A DNA stretch of 64,000 nucleotides from Girardinichthys multiradiatus (GCF_021462225.1 NC_061816.1:8953390-9017389), one strand, 5' to 3'; positions 47,501 to 59,700 are shown, numbered from the stretch's first letter. Made by a program: numbers and translations. The notes: generated from the sequence alone by a model not told the origin.

Positions 47501-48949
47501 CGACACATCTTTATTAAGTCACTCCTCAGTTTAAGATGGCTTCATGATTGAACAACAGCGCCCTCTGCTGTGTAAAAAAACAACACCTGACATGCCATCC
47601 AAGTCACTCATAAAAAATATCATTATTTATGTGGAAATATTTATTTAACTGCATGAAATCATAACAAGATTTAAACAATAACTAATAATGTTTACATGAA
47701 CCTTGTGACCTCTGCTGTTTTTACAAAGAAAGAAAAGCTTCCAACACCCATTTTTTCATTTAACTTTAATCTTTGTGGCTTCATCAGATTCACTGACAAT
47801 TAGGAAGCACTTTCCACTGATCAGGGCTACAGATGTTGTCCAACTCTCCTGTCGGGTCTAAGATGACCGTATGGCCGTAATGTTATGGCCATGATTTCTC
47901 CTACAGAATCCCAGGAAAGACTGCTGACTTTTCCAGCAGACAATGATTGACTCCCTCAACAAGGTATTTCATACATACCGTATGGAGTAGCTGCTCGCCA
48001 GCATCTGCCAGGCAGTTTTGCTCTACAAAGATTATATTTTTAGATGCTCATTGATTTGATGAAATCAAGACTGCATCTTAATTTGGAGATGCTGATTTCA
48101 TTTTCCAGGAGGAGTTGTTCCCTGTGTTCACTTTGGATCAGGTTCTAATTCTAAGATATTTCTCCTCTTACAGGCGGTGCAGTGGTCAGCACTGTTGCTC
48201 TGCACCAAGAAGATCCTGTCCTAGTCCATATATCAAATATATGTTAAGAAAAATCTAAATGCCACCTTATTGACTGAAATTAGTTGAACGTTTCCCCTAC
48301 AGCAGACAGTCCTCTTTTCCATGTCTGTCAACACAATGGTACACGTCACAAATCCCGCCAATGACTCAGATCCTTATCAACGTCTCTACCAGGTTACAGT
48401 TACTACATCCTGTGTGTCTGAAGACTTTTACAAATGGCGATCCAGCTCCCTGTCCAGAAAAGTAGGAAAGGCAACACTTCATAAACCATAAATAAATCTA
48501 AAACACATTTACATATGAACTTTAAATAGTTTTATTTTCAGCTGGAAACATTTTTTCTAATAAATGTGATTTTAAAATATTCTTGATATTTGTTAAAACA
48601 CGTTTCTTTACCAACATACACCTCTTCTGTACACCTTGGATTTCCAGGAGTATTTTGTATATGTTGTAATATGTTTAATGAATTTGGAAAGTGTTTATAT
48701 GAACTTGAAGACATATTTGCTTATTATGAACTGGACTCATTTAATTATTTGCAGAACTGATTCTAGGGTTAAAATTGCTGCCAGGTGTCTGCTCTCTTTT
48801 ACATCCTTTAATCTGGTCTCCTTATTAAAGGCCTTACAGCCAATTACCCCAACAGAAGTGCTACAGTCATAGATGAACTTGTAGCACTAGTATCTGTGTT
48901 ATTTACATTGTTACCTATATTTATTTTATTGCTGTTTTAATTTTGCAGG
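44584..48949. other. Largely unique A+T-rich DNA; no firm gene
   Basis: 44620-44780 is a T-rich repeat (GCGTTTGGGTCC tail). 46060-46120 and 46575-46635 form an imperfect inverted repeat. 48173-48235 is an inverted dispersed-repeat piece (GGCGGTGCAGTGGTCAGCAC). A possible exon lies at about 46740-46920 on the - strand. Otherwise I see only short chance frames. Confidence 0.5.
46740..46922 (-). other. Weak candidate coding exon
   Basis: On the - strand a long pyrimidine tract and TTAG precede a 60-codon open stretch ending near a GTAATG donor. It reads GKQLFKVSVEQVFVNDHIKS, then LSYAFSMLYVFNIKTSK. The length, the acceptor tract and the hydrophobic SMLYVFN segment look exon-like. The segment vaguely recalls C-terminal parts of multi-copy uncharacterised fish proteins. 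I could not find adjoining exons, so it may be a relic or chance. Confidence 0.25.
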
Positions 48950-50748
48950 GAAAAGGTTGCAGACCTTCACCATCATGGTGCATGTGTGTGCAGACCAAGA
49001 CCTTCTGCACCTTTGGGAACAACAAGCCATGGTTTACTCCACACCTCAGGAATCTGCGCAGGGACAAGGAAGAAGCTCACAGCAGTGGAGATTGGGCGCG
49101 GTACAGGCAGGCCAGGAACAAACTAACAAAAGAGATCAAAGCAGCTAAGAGAAGCTACATTGAGAAGCTTAAGAACAGCCTTTCTACTGGTGAACTTCGG
49201 CTGTATGAACCGGTCTGAGAAACCTGACTGCCTACTGGAGCCCCTCCACCCATCCTGAACAGAGTTGTCTCCTGGCCAACCATCTGAATGGCTTCTACTG
49301 CAGACATGACAAGAAGCCATTCACACCTCAAACCACCTCCTCCACATCCCATTCAGGAACAAATTCCTCCCATAAAGTAAGCAACCCCCCACCATCAGAT
49401 CCTCTGCCTGCACTAAAGATCTCAGAGGAAGATGTAAACAGGCTCTTTCAGCGCATAAAAACAAAGAAAGCTGGAGGACCTGATAACGTCTCCCCATCAT
49501 GCCTGAAAACCTGTGCACATCAACTCGCCCTGATCTTCACAAGGATCTTCAACAAGTCACTGGAGAAATGTGAGGTCCCCTCCTGCCTCAAACGATCCAC
49601 CATCATCCTGGTTCCCAAGAAACCCATCATCCTAGGATTAAATGACTACAGGCCTGTAGCCCTGACGTCTGTGGTCACGAAATCCATTGAGCGGCTGGTG
49701 TTGAAGCATCTGAAAGACATCACAGGCCCCCTGCTGGACCCCCTGCAATTTGCTTATCCAGCAAACAAGACGGCAGATGATGGTGTCAATCTAGGTCTAC
49801 ACTTCACTCTGCAACACCTCGACCATTCAGGGACATATGCCAGGATCCTGGTTGTAGACTTCAGCTCGGCCTTCAACACCATCATACCAGACATCCTCCA
49901 CCAGAAGCTCACCCAGCTCAACGTCCCAGTCTCCACCTGTCAGTGGATCAGCAGCTTCCTGACAGACCGACAGCAGCAGGCGAGATTGGGGAGCATCTTT
50001 TCCCGATCCAGATCAATAAGTACTGGTGCCCCCCAGGGGTGTGTTCTATCCCCACTCCTCTTCTCTCTGTACACAAATGACTGCACCTCAGCGGACTCGT
50101 CCGTGAAACTCCTTAAGTTTGCAGATGACACCACTGTCATTGGACTGATCCAGGACGGTGATGAGTCTGCATACAGAGAGGAGGTGGATCGGCTGGTACA
50201 CTGGTGTTGTCAGAACTACCTGGAACTCAACCCACTCAAGACTGTGGAAATGGTGGTGGACTTTCGGAGAACACCACCCATATATACCCCCTCACCATCC
50301 TCAACAACACCGTGTCAGCTGTGGACCACTTCAGGTTCTTAGAAACCACCATCTGTTCGAAAGAAGGCCCAGCAGAGACTGTACGTCCTGAGGCAACTCC
50401 AGAAGTACAACCTTCCACAGGAGCTGCAGGTCATCTTCTATACTGCCATCATTCAGTGCCATCATCCGCCGTTACAGAGCACTGTTCACTAAAACCAGCC
50501 GCCACAGAGACAGTTTCTTCCCCCAGGTTGTTTCTCTGATGAACATTTAATAGAGTACCAAACAACTGCATACTGAAGTTGCAAATGCACCTTTTATATA
50601 TGCGTACATTGTATATATGTACATTCTTTTCTTTAACGCAAAAACAAAACAAAAACCAGAGAGCAAGGTGTACCGGAGTCAAATTCCTTGTTTGTATGTA
50701 CGAACTTGGCTATAAAGCTGATTCTGATTCTAAATCTGATTCTGATGG
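48950..50748 (+). mobile_element. CR1-group LINE with FADD box, decayed
   Basis: The copy starts in the endonuclease-RT linker (VQTKTFCTFGNNKPWFTPHL, 48990-49050). It then shows KAGGPDNVSPSCLK, LNDYRPVALTSVV, the catalytic VVDFSSAFNTI, STGAPQGCVLSPLLFSLY and FADDTTVIGLIQDG, before frameshifts around 50330. The tail runs GGAGTCAAATTCCTTG, then TAAAGCTGATTC with CTGATT repeats to about 50748, characteristic of one fish CR1-group lineage. Several frameshifts (49219, 50330) make it non-functional, and the endonuclease is missing. Confidence 0.85.
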
Positions 50749-50814
50749 TCTGTAATTTCTCCATGAGGTTTGACCTACCAGTTCTAGTTTCATTTACCAA
50801 GGATAATTACAAGA

Positions 50815-51305
50815 TTATCACAACCTGGATCCCCTTACCTGTTTGCTAGTTGGTTGTCCATGTGGTTAGAGGTGTTGTGGTGTAGATTTGGTGGTCTTTG
50901 GTTCAATCCCTGGCATTGACAACCTCTTTCTTCAGTAAAAAAACATCTTCTAACTCCATGTTGTAATATTTACACATTAAGGTTAATATCATTAGATTCA
51001 GCAGGTGCATTAAAGTGTAGTTTTTCACAAGTGTCAAAAAAATCAGCGCATGGAAATGATGAAACTAAAACAATGTGGAAGACCATTTTAGGACTTGCAA
51101 GATTTGTAGAGGCTACGCCATGGCTAGAGTTGGAGTAACTGCACCAAAGTCTAACTTTAAACCAAATTTGATGTGAGTTTGGGTGATTTGTACAACCTGG
51201 ATCTCTTCAAATAGAGACTGGTTTGTTGGCCAAGTGGGAAATGACACCATCCTCTAGACCTGATAACCTGGGGTTCAAACCCCTTTTAAGGTAACCTCCA
51301 CTTTA
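50815..51305 (+). mobile_element. Two tRNA-derived SINE-like units
   Basis: Each unit begins ACAACCTGGAT. Each carries RNA polymerase III-type internal promoter boxes: a weak A box at 50855-50865 with B box GGTTCAATCCC at 50900-50910, and A box TGGCCAAGTGG at 51227-51237 with B box GGTTCAAACCC at 51272-51282. Spacing is tRNA-like. They do not fold into canonical tRNAs by eye. The second matches the box consensus perfectly. Confidence 0.5.
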
Positions 51306-51439
51306 TCACCAATAAATGCTTTGGCTATAAGTTCTTATATTGTACCTTTAAATGACAATCAGAACTACTAATCGAAAAGGTCCATCAGAGGGGAACTTTT
51401 AGCACCCTCAGAAAAACAAGTACAGGTGCTGGTCATCAA

Positions 51440-52330
51440 GAATATCATGAATAGAATATCATGACTGAGCTTTTGCTGTGACAAAGTGTATGTGCTCTCT
51501 CTCATACTCTAAACTTGAAAACTGGCACAGAGTTTATCTGTTTTTTTTCTTCCTAGATTAAACCACTTAAGGAGCTACATCCATTAACATTTACTTTTCC
51601 TTCCCATAGAAAGTACTCCTGGATCAGTGCTTCTTTGTTCTCTTTGTGTCTCTGCTCTGTTCTCTCAAACCCCCAGTCAGTCGTGGCAGATGGCGTTTTT
51701 CCTCTCCACTGTCGCTACATGCATGCTCAGTATGAGGGATTGCTGCAAAGTCAACGCCAGTGGTTTGTTCTTGTACTGTGTCACAATACATTGTATGTGA
51801 GACTGTATGTGAAAGACCAACACAAAGTAGAGCATAATTGTGCAATGAAATGGCGATGTCAATTTTATTTACTAATTAATAAAAAAAAAAATTGCATACA
51901 TTTGCATTTTCTCCCTTTGCTCTGATAACCCTAAACAAAATTCAGTGCAACTAATCTTCAGGAACCCCTTAATTTATGAAGTGCAATTTAATCTCAGAAT
52001 AAATGCAGCATCATGATGACCAAGGAACACAGCAGACAGGTCAGTGAAGAAGTTTAAAACAGGTTTAGGTTATAAATGAAACTCTAAAGCTTTGACTTTG
52101 TCACAGAGCAATGCTAAAAGGCCAAAGGTGTTAATCAGAGAAGCATTCAAGATGCCAAGGATTATGCTGGATGTCTACAGCTCAGGTGGGAGGATCCAGA
52201 TTTTGCTAAATCCATAAAAAAATCAGCTCTGCAGTTTGACACACAGAACAGCAGATCTTACATACGTGCTTAGACTGTAAAAAGTTGGATGGATGAAAAT
52301 GTTCTCACACAATCAAGAAAAAAATCTTTA
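51440..52330 (+). repeat. L2 3' fragment joined to Tc1 5' fragment (RNase unit 1 left block)
   Basis: 51440-51782 corresponds to 57660-58390 (ACTGGCACAGAGTTTATCTG, CTCCTGGATCAGTGCTTCT), with the final L2 tail deleted here. 51783-52320 is the decayed Tc1 5' half also seen at 43577 and 58388. The shared order shows that both RNase regions descend from one duplicated block. Confidence 0.7.
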
Positions 52331-53008
52331 AAAAAAACCCCGCCTCTCTGCCTGCTGAGACGCTTTTCTCCTAAGCTCCCTGCTTTTTTGCATGCTTTTA
52401 CTCCTAACTTTTTATCTCTTAGCCAAAATTACGGAAATATTGGACTAAAACAACTTCTAACCAGTGACTCCCAAGGATTATTATTATTACTTTTTAATTT
52501 TTTTAAAGGACTTTGATGTTTTTATAATCAAACTCGAAAGCAGGACAAGTTGACGCCAGCTAATCAGCACAAAATGCCTCCCTTCACCACAGAGGACTTC
52601 GACAAACTTTTACAGAAATTGGCTGTTTTGGAGATGAAAATCCATCGACTAGAAGTGAATGTGGAGGTGAATATGGGGGAAACGATGATTCAACTCTGCC
52701 TGTGATCCCAAACAGTGACAGCCAGCTCAACAACTCAGTCGGCAATCAGAACACTGAGAATAAACCTACCGGCAGACCCCCCTGGCATGTTTTAGGCACA
52801 TGCCCAAAAAACCAAGGTGGACGACTCACTGGAAGATCTCAGCAATTAAATAAATTAGAATGGCCAGAATTACAGAGAAATGCCCCCGTTTCACCTGGGA
52901 AAAGGAGACTTCGACAGCGAGCTGCTGTCACAACTGATAGGAGGGAGACAGCTGGAAATAATGGAGTTCCCTCCAAAACAGATTTGCCCCACTACAGAAT
53001 TGAGTCCT
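52331..53008 (+). mobile_element. Possible LINE ORF1-region fragment
   Basis: A continuous feel of coding sequence with shifts: MPPFTTEDFDKLLQKLAVLE (from about 52574), later PPWHVLGTCPKNQGG and LEWPELQRNAPVSPG (52702-53037 frame). The layout resembles a LINE ORF1 N-terminal region, but no zinc knuckle or RRM is visible. It is absent from the second RNase block. The family is uncertain. Confidence 0.4.
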
Positions 53009-53485
53009 ACCTTGGGGTGAGATTTTGTAAAGATTGACAAGTCAATAATTGTTTATGATTCCTCCATCCTCCTCATCCTCCTCCTCCGTAAACATAAGTA
53101 GTAAAGGAGCCTCAGCTTATAGCAATAATAAATAAAATGTCTATATGTTACATCCTAGTATGAATCATAGTACTGGAGAGTTGTATTGATTAAATAAATT
53201 GTATTACCAGCCTCCCATGTGATATATTTCAACATTTTGTTTTCTGAAAGTCTAGTTTTTATTATTATGTGAGTCATGGAAATCAACATAAACACAACAC
53301 GCTTCATTATTAAGCAGTGGGTTGATAATGGCTTGTTTATTCTTCTTTATAAAGACATATTATGTTCATGCAATAGTTTTTAGAAGCCAAGCAAATCAAA
53401 GAAAGAAAGATGAGGCTGTTTCTTTAAATGTTGCTGATGCCAGAGAAAAGAAGTGTCTTTAAAAGCTATAGCAAGTTACGAGGCA

Positions 53486-53491
53486 TTTATT
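53486..53491 (-). terminator. Polyadenylation signal of RNase copy 1
   Basis: AATAAA on the - strand, 64 nt beyond the stop codon; conserved in copy 2 at 61557-61562. Confidence 0.6.
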
Positions 53492-53554
53492 CTGAGAAGA
53501 CTAGCACTCAGTTTTAAAGTATTTTTCTCATTATAATCTGAATTGTTGGCAGCA

Positions 53555-54016
53555 TCAGAGAACAAACTCGTGGTCTCCCGCATAGTGGACAGGTAAATCA
53601 TCTTGGCAACTCACAACAATAATCCTGTTAGTGAGAAGCGTTCCTTTGTATACACACTCAGGTTTCTTTGCTCGTTTCATGACTGTACAAACAACAACAC
53701 TGAACTTATTTTTACTCTCAGTGGAATTACTTTTGCCTTGACCCTTACAAATGGATTTGACTTTCTTCTCATCAGCGAGAATAAACGTGTTGACCTTCTT
53801 GCAGCTGTTGTATTTGCCGTAGATCCTCTTCCTTTTCATCATATCTGTACATTTTTGTGCAGTCATTTTTTTATCAATGTGCTGTCTTTTAAAATTCTTA
53901 TAACTTTCAAGCGGGTCTTGTACCATTTCAGGTGTGCAGGTTTTATTCACGGACTCTGATGCAAAGGCCTGCACAGGTAGCAAACAGACAAGCAGGCAAA
54001 ATTGCAGGATCTTCAT
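53555..54016 (-). CDS. RNase A superfamily ribonuclease, copy 1 (153 aa)
   Basis: Secreted pancreatic-type ribonuclease that cleaves RNA by His-Lys-His acid-base catalysis; fish members are angiogenin-like and often antibacterial. The start is the ATG at 54016, because an acceptor (pyrimidine tract, CAG) lies 9 nt upstream, with the whole ORF in one exon as usual for the family. The signal peptide is MKILQFCLLVCLLPVQAFAS. Catalytic positions are visible: RQHIDKKM (first His), CKKVNTFI (Lys) and LPVHYAG (second His, followed by Tyr). The mature chain has seven Cys: six fitting the three-disulfide fish/angiogenin pattern, plus an extra one in NKTC near the N-terminus. It is strongly basic. A non-coding first exon and TATA box are inferred near 55037-55150, and AATAAA lies at 53491-53486. 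Confidence 0.93.
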   Translation of the reverse strand: MKILQFCLLVCLLPVQAFASESVNKTCTPEMVQDPLESYKNFKRQHIDKKMTAQKCTDMMKRKRIYGKYNSCKKVNTFILADEKKVKSICKGQGKSNSTESKNKFSVVVCTVMKRAKKPECVYKGTLLTNRIIVVSCQDDLPVHYAGDHEFVL

Positions 54017-54139
54017 AATTATTTGCTGAAAGAAAGAAAAAAGGAGAATCATTTACTTACAAAATAAAGGCCTTTAGAAAAAGTGATTTAGGAGAAGGTA
54101 TTCTTGTCAGATTGTCAACTAGAGGAAACCTAATAATTC

Positions 54140-54385
54140 ACATCAAACTCAGCATCATCCCCACTTTAAAACATGGTGGTGACAACGTCATGCTGTGAGG
54201 AGGCTTTTCTTCAGCTGGGACAAGGAAGCAGATCAGGACTGACAGGAATACGAAGGGAACTAAATACAGGGAAATCTTGGAAGAAAACCTGCTAGAGGCT
54301 GCAGAAGACTTGAGACTAGAGTGAAGGTTCTGCTTCCAGCAGGATAACCAGTCTAAACATACAACCACAGCTACAAAAGTTTATA
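54140..54385 (+). mobile_element. Tc1-family fragment in the RNase copy 1 intron
   Basis: CATCCCCACTTTAAAACATG, then GACAACGTCATGCTGTG, and TTCCAGCAGGATAACCAGTC are the central part of a Tc1-like transposase gene (HGGDNVML and FQQDN-type motifs in translation) with stops. It is repeated at 63215-63450, and its last part also occurs at 41931-41964. Confidence 0.75.
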
Positions 54386-54617
54386 TCCCTTCTTCTGTTA
54401 AATGGCATGTTAAATTATTTCAAAACTTTTTAGAGAAATAATGTGACATTTATTCTGTATAACTGGAATGAAATTAGTAAAACAGGAGTAAACATGTCTA
54501 ATACAAACATTTGAAGAGTAGAACACCTACCTTTTTGTCCTTAACGCAAAACCGTTAACTGGTTTAGTTGCAGTGGTCCAAGTATTGATGCAATGACAAC
54601 CAAAATAATATTTTCAG

Positions 54618-54731
54618 TGGCTGAAAAGCTGCACCTGGAGCTGGAACGTCTAGAAGAGATATCAGAAAGGGTGTTGAGAATAGAGCAGCAGTGTTATTGG
54701 ACTGTTTCAAGAGCATCTAGCAGTCAAAATG
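54618..54731 (+). other. Candidate 114-nt exon antisense to the RNase intron (copy 1)
   Basis: It is preceded by ATATTTTCAG and followed by GTAAAC. It is 38 whole codons long and encodes AEKLHLELERLEEISERV, then LRIEQQCYWTVSRASSSQ, a charged, coiled-coil-like sequence. The duplicate at 63688-63801 differs by a single silent change. No other exons of such a gene are visible, so it may be a captured exon fragment or chance. Confidence 0.3.
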
Positions 54732-55036
54732 GTAAACGGTGGTTACAAGACACAGCCAGTGCCTCGTTGACCCGGTGGATTCCAATAGAAACCCTTAACA
54801 GAGTTTGATAGAGTCTGGATTTGCACTTAAAACTGTGAATATGTGAAGAGGGCAGATGAATTATGCCGTGCAATCACATACTCTGTTTTTAAAAACATTC
54901 CTGATTTTTTTTGTGCCAGCTGTATTTGGGGTACACACAATACTGCTCAATGTTATCTTCATGTTGGAAACATTTAACTTAATTTAGTTAAACAAAAACA
55001 AAATTTACCTGCAAAGGTAAACAAAGACAATTTTAC

Positions 55037-55150
55037 CTGAACCAAAATGAGTGAAGAGCCTTTTCCAGATAAACAGGAGCCAAAAGAATCAAGTCTTCTG
55101 CCTTTTCAGTTGTCAAAGGGAGGTTTGTGTCAGCAGTCAGAATATATATC
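55037..55150 (-). promoter_or_regulatory. Putative promoter and non-coding exon 1 of RNase copy 1
   Basis: On the - strand a TATATATT box (55150-55143) is followed by about 80 nt ending in TTCAG and a GTAAAA donor (GT at 55036-55035). This would splice over about 1 kb to the coding-exon acceptor at 54026. An untranslated first exon is usual for RNase A genes. The equivalent of copy 2 lies beyond the window. Confidence 0.5.
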
Positions 55151-55159
55151 CTTTAAAGG

Positions 55160-56190
55160 AGGAGTTTCTTAACTAAACCCTTTCTACATGATACCATGTA
55201 AAGGTATAAGTATTATGTTGCTAGAAGGACACATAATGCATAGTTAGATTAAAATCAACTGATTGGATATTTGATTCCACCATGATTAATATTCATAATC
55301 CATAATCGTCATAAGAACATGCAATAGGTCCGATGGGTGAATAACTTGATGTCAGTGTAAGAGAAAACGCCTCGTAATATTTGCTAACCCCCCATGCAGG
55401 AACACTGCAGCTAAAAGTATGTTACCGTTCCGAGAAGGTAAAGGGGAAACAAACGTGGTTGGCCACAAAGACGAGGTGCTGTGCCTGTTCACACGTAGAG
55501 AGAAAAGAAAAATATATCTCCAAACCTGATTTAAGAGAAAAACATTTAGATATTTTAAAGTAGCTGGGGTTTTCTTTAGAAAAAAACTTTAGGTTTATTA
55601 CCAGATGTGACTTATTCAATGCTTATAAAGAATTATAGTTCCTGCTGTTAACATTTATAACAGCAGAACTAGTTTAAACTGATGCATAGAGGACAGTTTT
55701 CTAATGGGTCTTGTGGACAAATGGTTGAGACTGAGAAGCCCACAAAGCCACAGATGCAACAGCAGACACACATGTATAACCTACATAGACTGTGCAAGGA
55801 CACTAAATGATGCATTAACCTGTGACAAAAGCTTGAAATTAGTTGTAGCTGTCATGGTTTTTAACAGTAAAACTCTTTTTCTGGAAAATAGTAGCTGTAG
55901 ATGTCTCTGGTTTAACTTAGGGTCCTTTAATAATTGTGTCCCAATCTCTTATTGCTGTTTGGACCTTCTTTCTGTATATTAAGTTATATTTTATAGTGCA
56001 TAGAATTAATTAGCTAAATAGGAAGACACCATGAGGTTCCAATATTTAACATTTTCACAATGTTAAACGTTTACGAGAGGCAGAATTTATGCTTTTCATT
56101 ATCTGTAGGCCATAATCATCAACATTACAAGAAATAAAGGTTTGAGATATTACACTATGTGTAATGCTGTAATCTGGTGTCCTGTTTCCT
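55160..56190. other. No gene recognised
   Basis: A+T-rich sequence between the RNase copy 1 promoter and the GPR180-like relic. Only short open frames are seen; no transposon motif was recognised. Confidence 0.5.
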
Positions 56191-56194
56191 GCAG

Positions 56195-56555
<361 letters not shown>

Positions 56556-56899
56556 TAAGGTTTTATTTATTGATCGGATCAAATATATGAAATATCACCC
56601 TAAGAAAACCACCACATTTATTCCCACTTAAAATGAGCCAAATCACACAGCGTGTCAGATTAGGTCGACATGATCATCAATCAGCATTTAAAAGGTTTGT
56701 CCCATTTACTCCTCAGACATTTAGTTTGATGATCCTGACATGAGAGTTAACACTATGGTGAGAACCAAGAGCTGTCTGAAGCCTTCAGAAAGAACTTTGA
56801 AGCAGCTTGTGGGTGTGATGAGGGATTAAACATTCAATAGGCTACAAATGGACAACATTCAAAACAGCTTCCTACATGCTCAGGTCTGGCTATCCAAAC

Positions 56900-57060
56900 A
56901 AGTTCACCCTGAAACCACAAGATACTAAAAGAAGTCTCTAGGAGTCCTAAAATGTCACCACAGAACCTAAAGCAGGTTCTTGATACTGTTGATATGAAAG
57001 TGATTGCTTGAACAATCAGTATTGTGGGAGGTGAGCATGGAGGAAACCTCTGCTCTCTGC
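56900..57060 (+). mobile_element. Tc1-like fragment (weak)
   Basis: Translation with gaps resembles a Tc1 spacer: CACCACAGAACCTAAAGCAG, then GATATGAAAGTGATTGC and GGAGGTGAGCATGGAGG. It is too short and decayed for firm assignment. Confidence 0.3.
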
Positions 57061-57079
57061 AAAGTTTTATAAATAACTA

Positions 57080-58295
57080 GAAGGCATCCACCTTACAGAT
57101 GGGGCCCTTATATCAATGTTGATCACAAAATTCTCTTAGAAAGGCTGGAATATGCTGTAGGGATCAGGGGAACAGCGCTAGGCTGGTTTAAATCTTATTT
57201 GTCAGACAGATTCCAGTTTGTTCATGTAAATGATAAATCATCTTCAAACACCAGGGTTAATTGTGGAGTACCACAGGATTCAGTACTTGGGCCAATTCTC
57301 TTTACTATATATATGGTTCCAATAGGTAAAATTATGAGCTATCTCTGTAGTTATGCTGCTATAGGCTTAGGCTGCTGGAGGACACAATGAGCACTGTCAC
57401 TCTGTCTCCTACATTCTCATACTACTCTCCAATTTTGCGTTATTTGCTGTTATTTCAGCTTTTAACTTTTTGTTCTCTCTCTTTTCTCTTCCGAGAAGCT
57501 ACACCTGGCCTGACTCTGTGTCTACCTGTGACACTATCCTGGAAGAGGGCATTGTCCAAGCTTCTGCTGGCAACAACTTAATGCTCAGCCTCCCACCAAT
57601 GATCCACTTGGCCCTGTCTTTCAGTGTTTAACCCTATTTTTCTCCTAGACATAGCAGTTGACTGAGATTTTGTTGTGACTAACTCTATGTGCTCTCTGTC
57701 TCATACTCTAAACTTAAAAACTGGCACAGAGTTTATCTGTTTTTTTCTTCCTAGATGAAACCACTAAAGGAGCTACATCCATTAGCATTTACATATCCTT
57801 CCCATAGAAAATACTCCTGGATCAGTGCTTCTGTGTTCGTTTTGTGTCTCTGCTTTGTTCTTTCTCTCAAACCCCCAGTCGATCGTGGCAGATGGCCGCT
57901 CACACTGAGCCTGGTTCTGCTGGAGGTTTCTTCCTGTTAAAAGGGAGTTTTTCCTCTCCACTGTCGCTACATGCATGCTCAGTATGAGGGATTGCTGCAA
58001 AGTCAACGCCAGTGACTGTCCACCGTCTCTACATGCTCATCCAGGAGGAGTGACAAGTCACTGACTCGATGCAATTTGATGGGTTTCCTTAGATAGAAAA
58101 ACTTTGTAACCAATTTGAATAAATAACTGAATCTGACGGCACTATTCGATAGTTAGGATTCATTGGAATGTATGAACCTGACTTGAAATCTGAATGATTC
58201 GATTGAATTGACTCTGTAAGGTGCCTTGAGACGACACGTGTTGTGAATTGGCGCTATATAAATAAAAACTGAACTGAACTGAATTAAAATCCCAG
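57080..58295 (+). mobile_element. L2/Maui-type LINE, internally deleted, with 3' end
   Basis: At 57110-57330 RT pieces are readable: INVDHKILLERLEYA, WFKSYLSDRFQFV and CGVPQDSVLGPILFTIYM. Then comes a non-coding 3' region (57660-58000), with GCCTTGAGACGACACGTG, GGCGCTATATAAATAAA and CTGAA repeats ending at about 58295. The tail is that of fish L2/Maui elements. GS became DS in the RT turn and the YADD part is lost, so it is dead. Confidence 0.8.
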
Positions 58296-58387
58296 ACAAG
58301 CCGCTACTCTTCACATTTTTCTATGTTGACATTTTTCCAGTATCAAACAGAAAAAATCCCCCCAGAGAGGTTTGTTCTTGTATTGTG

Positions 58388-59165
58388 TCACAATATATTG
58401 TATGTGAAAGACCAACACAAAGTAGTGCATAATTGTGCAATAAAATGGCAATTTCCATTTTATTTATGAATTAATTTCTAAACAATGTTGCATACATTTA
58501 CATTTTCTCCCTTTGCTCTGATAACCCTAAACAAAATTCAGTGCAACTAATCTTCAGGAACCCCTTAATTTATGAAGTGCAATTTAATCTCAGAATAAAT
58601 GCAGCATCATGATGACCAAGGAACACAGCAGACAGGTCAGTGAAGAAGTTTAAAACAGGTTTAGGTTATAAATGAAACTCCAAAGCTTTGACTATGTCAC
58701 AGAGCAATGCTAAAAGGCCAAAAAAGAAGGTGTTAATCAGAGAATCATTCAAAATGCCAAGGGTTATGCTGGATGTCTACAGCATAACCCTATTTTACTA
58801 AATCCATAAGAAATCAGGTCAGCAGTTTGACACACAGAACTGCAGATCTTGCATACGTGCTTAGACTGTAAAAAGTTGGATGGATGAAAATATTCTCCAA
58901 TACAATCAAGAAAAAAATCTTGTTTGTGCTCCAGAAAAGCACACAACTTTGGTAGTGAAAACTCTTCCTCAAGCTTCTAAGGCCAAGTCTTCCAGTAACA
59001 TTGTGGTAAATTCTGACTGGTTTTACCTAAGATCAGGGGTCTCCAACTCCAGTCCTAATACAACTTTTAGATACAGCCGTGCTCCAACACACCTGAATGA
59101 AATGACTGAATTATCTCCTCAGCATGTCATCAAGGTCTGCAGAGGTCTGGTAGCAAGCCATGTGT
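58388..59165 (+). repeat. Tc1 5' fragment and hAT-like piece (RNase unit 2 left block)
   Basis: Homologous to 43577-44340 and, in its first part, to 51783-52320. It contains GTGAAAGACCAACACAAAGT, GACCAAGGAACACAGCAGAC and, from 59036, GGGGTCTCCAACTCCAGTCC. Confidence 0.7.
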
Positions 59166-59489
59166 TTGATTCTGGGTGTTCATCGGTGGGGCCTATCTAC
59201 CCATACTGTCTTGTTTTAACTTCTTTAGACTGATCATGGGATGAAAGATGAAAAGCTCATGGAACACGTTCCTAAATTTGATGATCGGACCAATCAGTTG
59301 CAATTTGCAGAGGGAACTGCAGCCTTTTATTTCACAATCAATTGTTTGATGGGACAAATCAACCAAAGGTGAGTCTCCAGATGTCACAATGACTTATCTG
59401 AAAAACTGACAGGTATCTTGCATACCTTGAGGATGAAGCTATCAAATCGGGCTGTTTGAAGACACTAGGTCTTATAAAGATCAGGTGAA

Positions 59490-59700
59490 AGACTTCGCTC
59501 CAGTCTCATGTCTTTTGCAGCTACTAACAGGTTCTCATCCAGGATTGTCCTGTTTTTAGCTCCATCCATCTTCTCATCAACTGTGAACAGCTTCAGTGTC
59601 CCTGCCTAAGAAAAGCATCGCCTCAGCATGATGCTGCCTCCACCATGTTTCACTGTTTGAGCGAGGTGTTCTTTTTCCTCAGCACATGGTGTTTTGCATG
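59490..59700 (-). mobile_element. Antisense Tc1-family fragment
   Basis: Reversed, it reads GTGAAACATGGTGGAGGCAG, CATCATGCTGAGGCGATGCT and AGACATGAGACTGGAGCG, the central transposase region of the same broad Tc1 family as 54140-54385, from a more distant copy. Confidence 0.6.

Larger units (their letters stand above)
53009..54990. repeat. RNase tandem duplication, copy R1 (partner from 61041)
   Basis: From ATTGAGTCCTACC at about 53009 the sequence is colinear with 61041 onward, at an offset of about 8032-8071, rising to 9070 after an L2 insertion in the partner. Apart from the 5' third of the RNase mature region, the two look nearly identical by eye. Confidence 0.9.

Noticed and set aside
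54017..54052. Upstream ATG that extends RNase copy 1 by 12 residues (also 62088-62123)
   Set aside because: It lies in the pyrimidine tract of the intron before the acceptor; the start at MKILQ gives a normal signal peptide.
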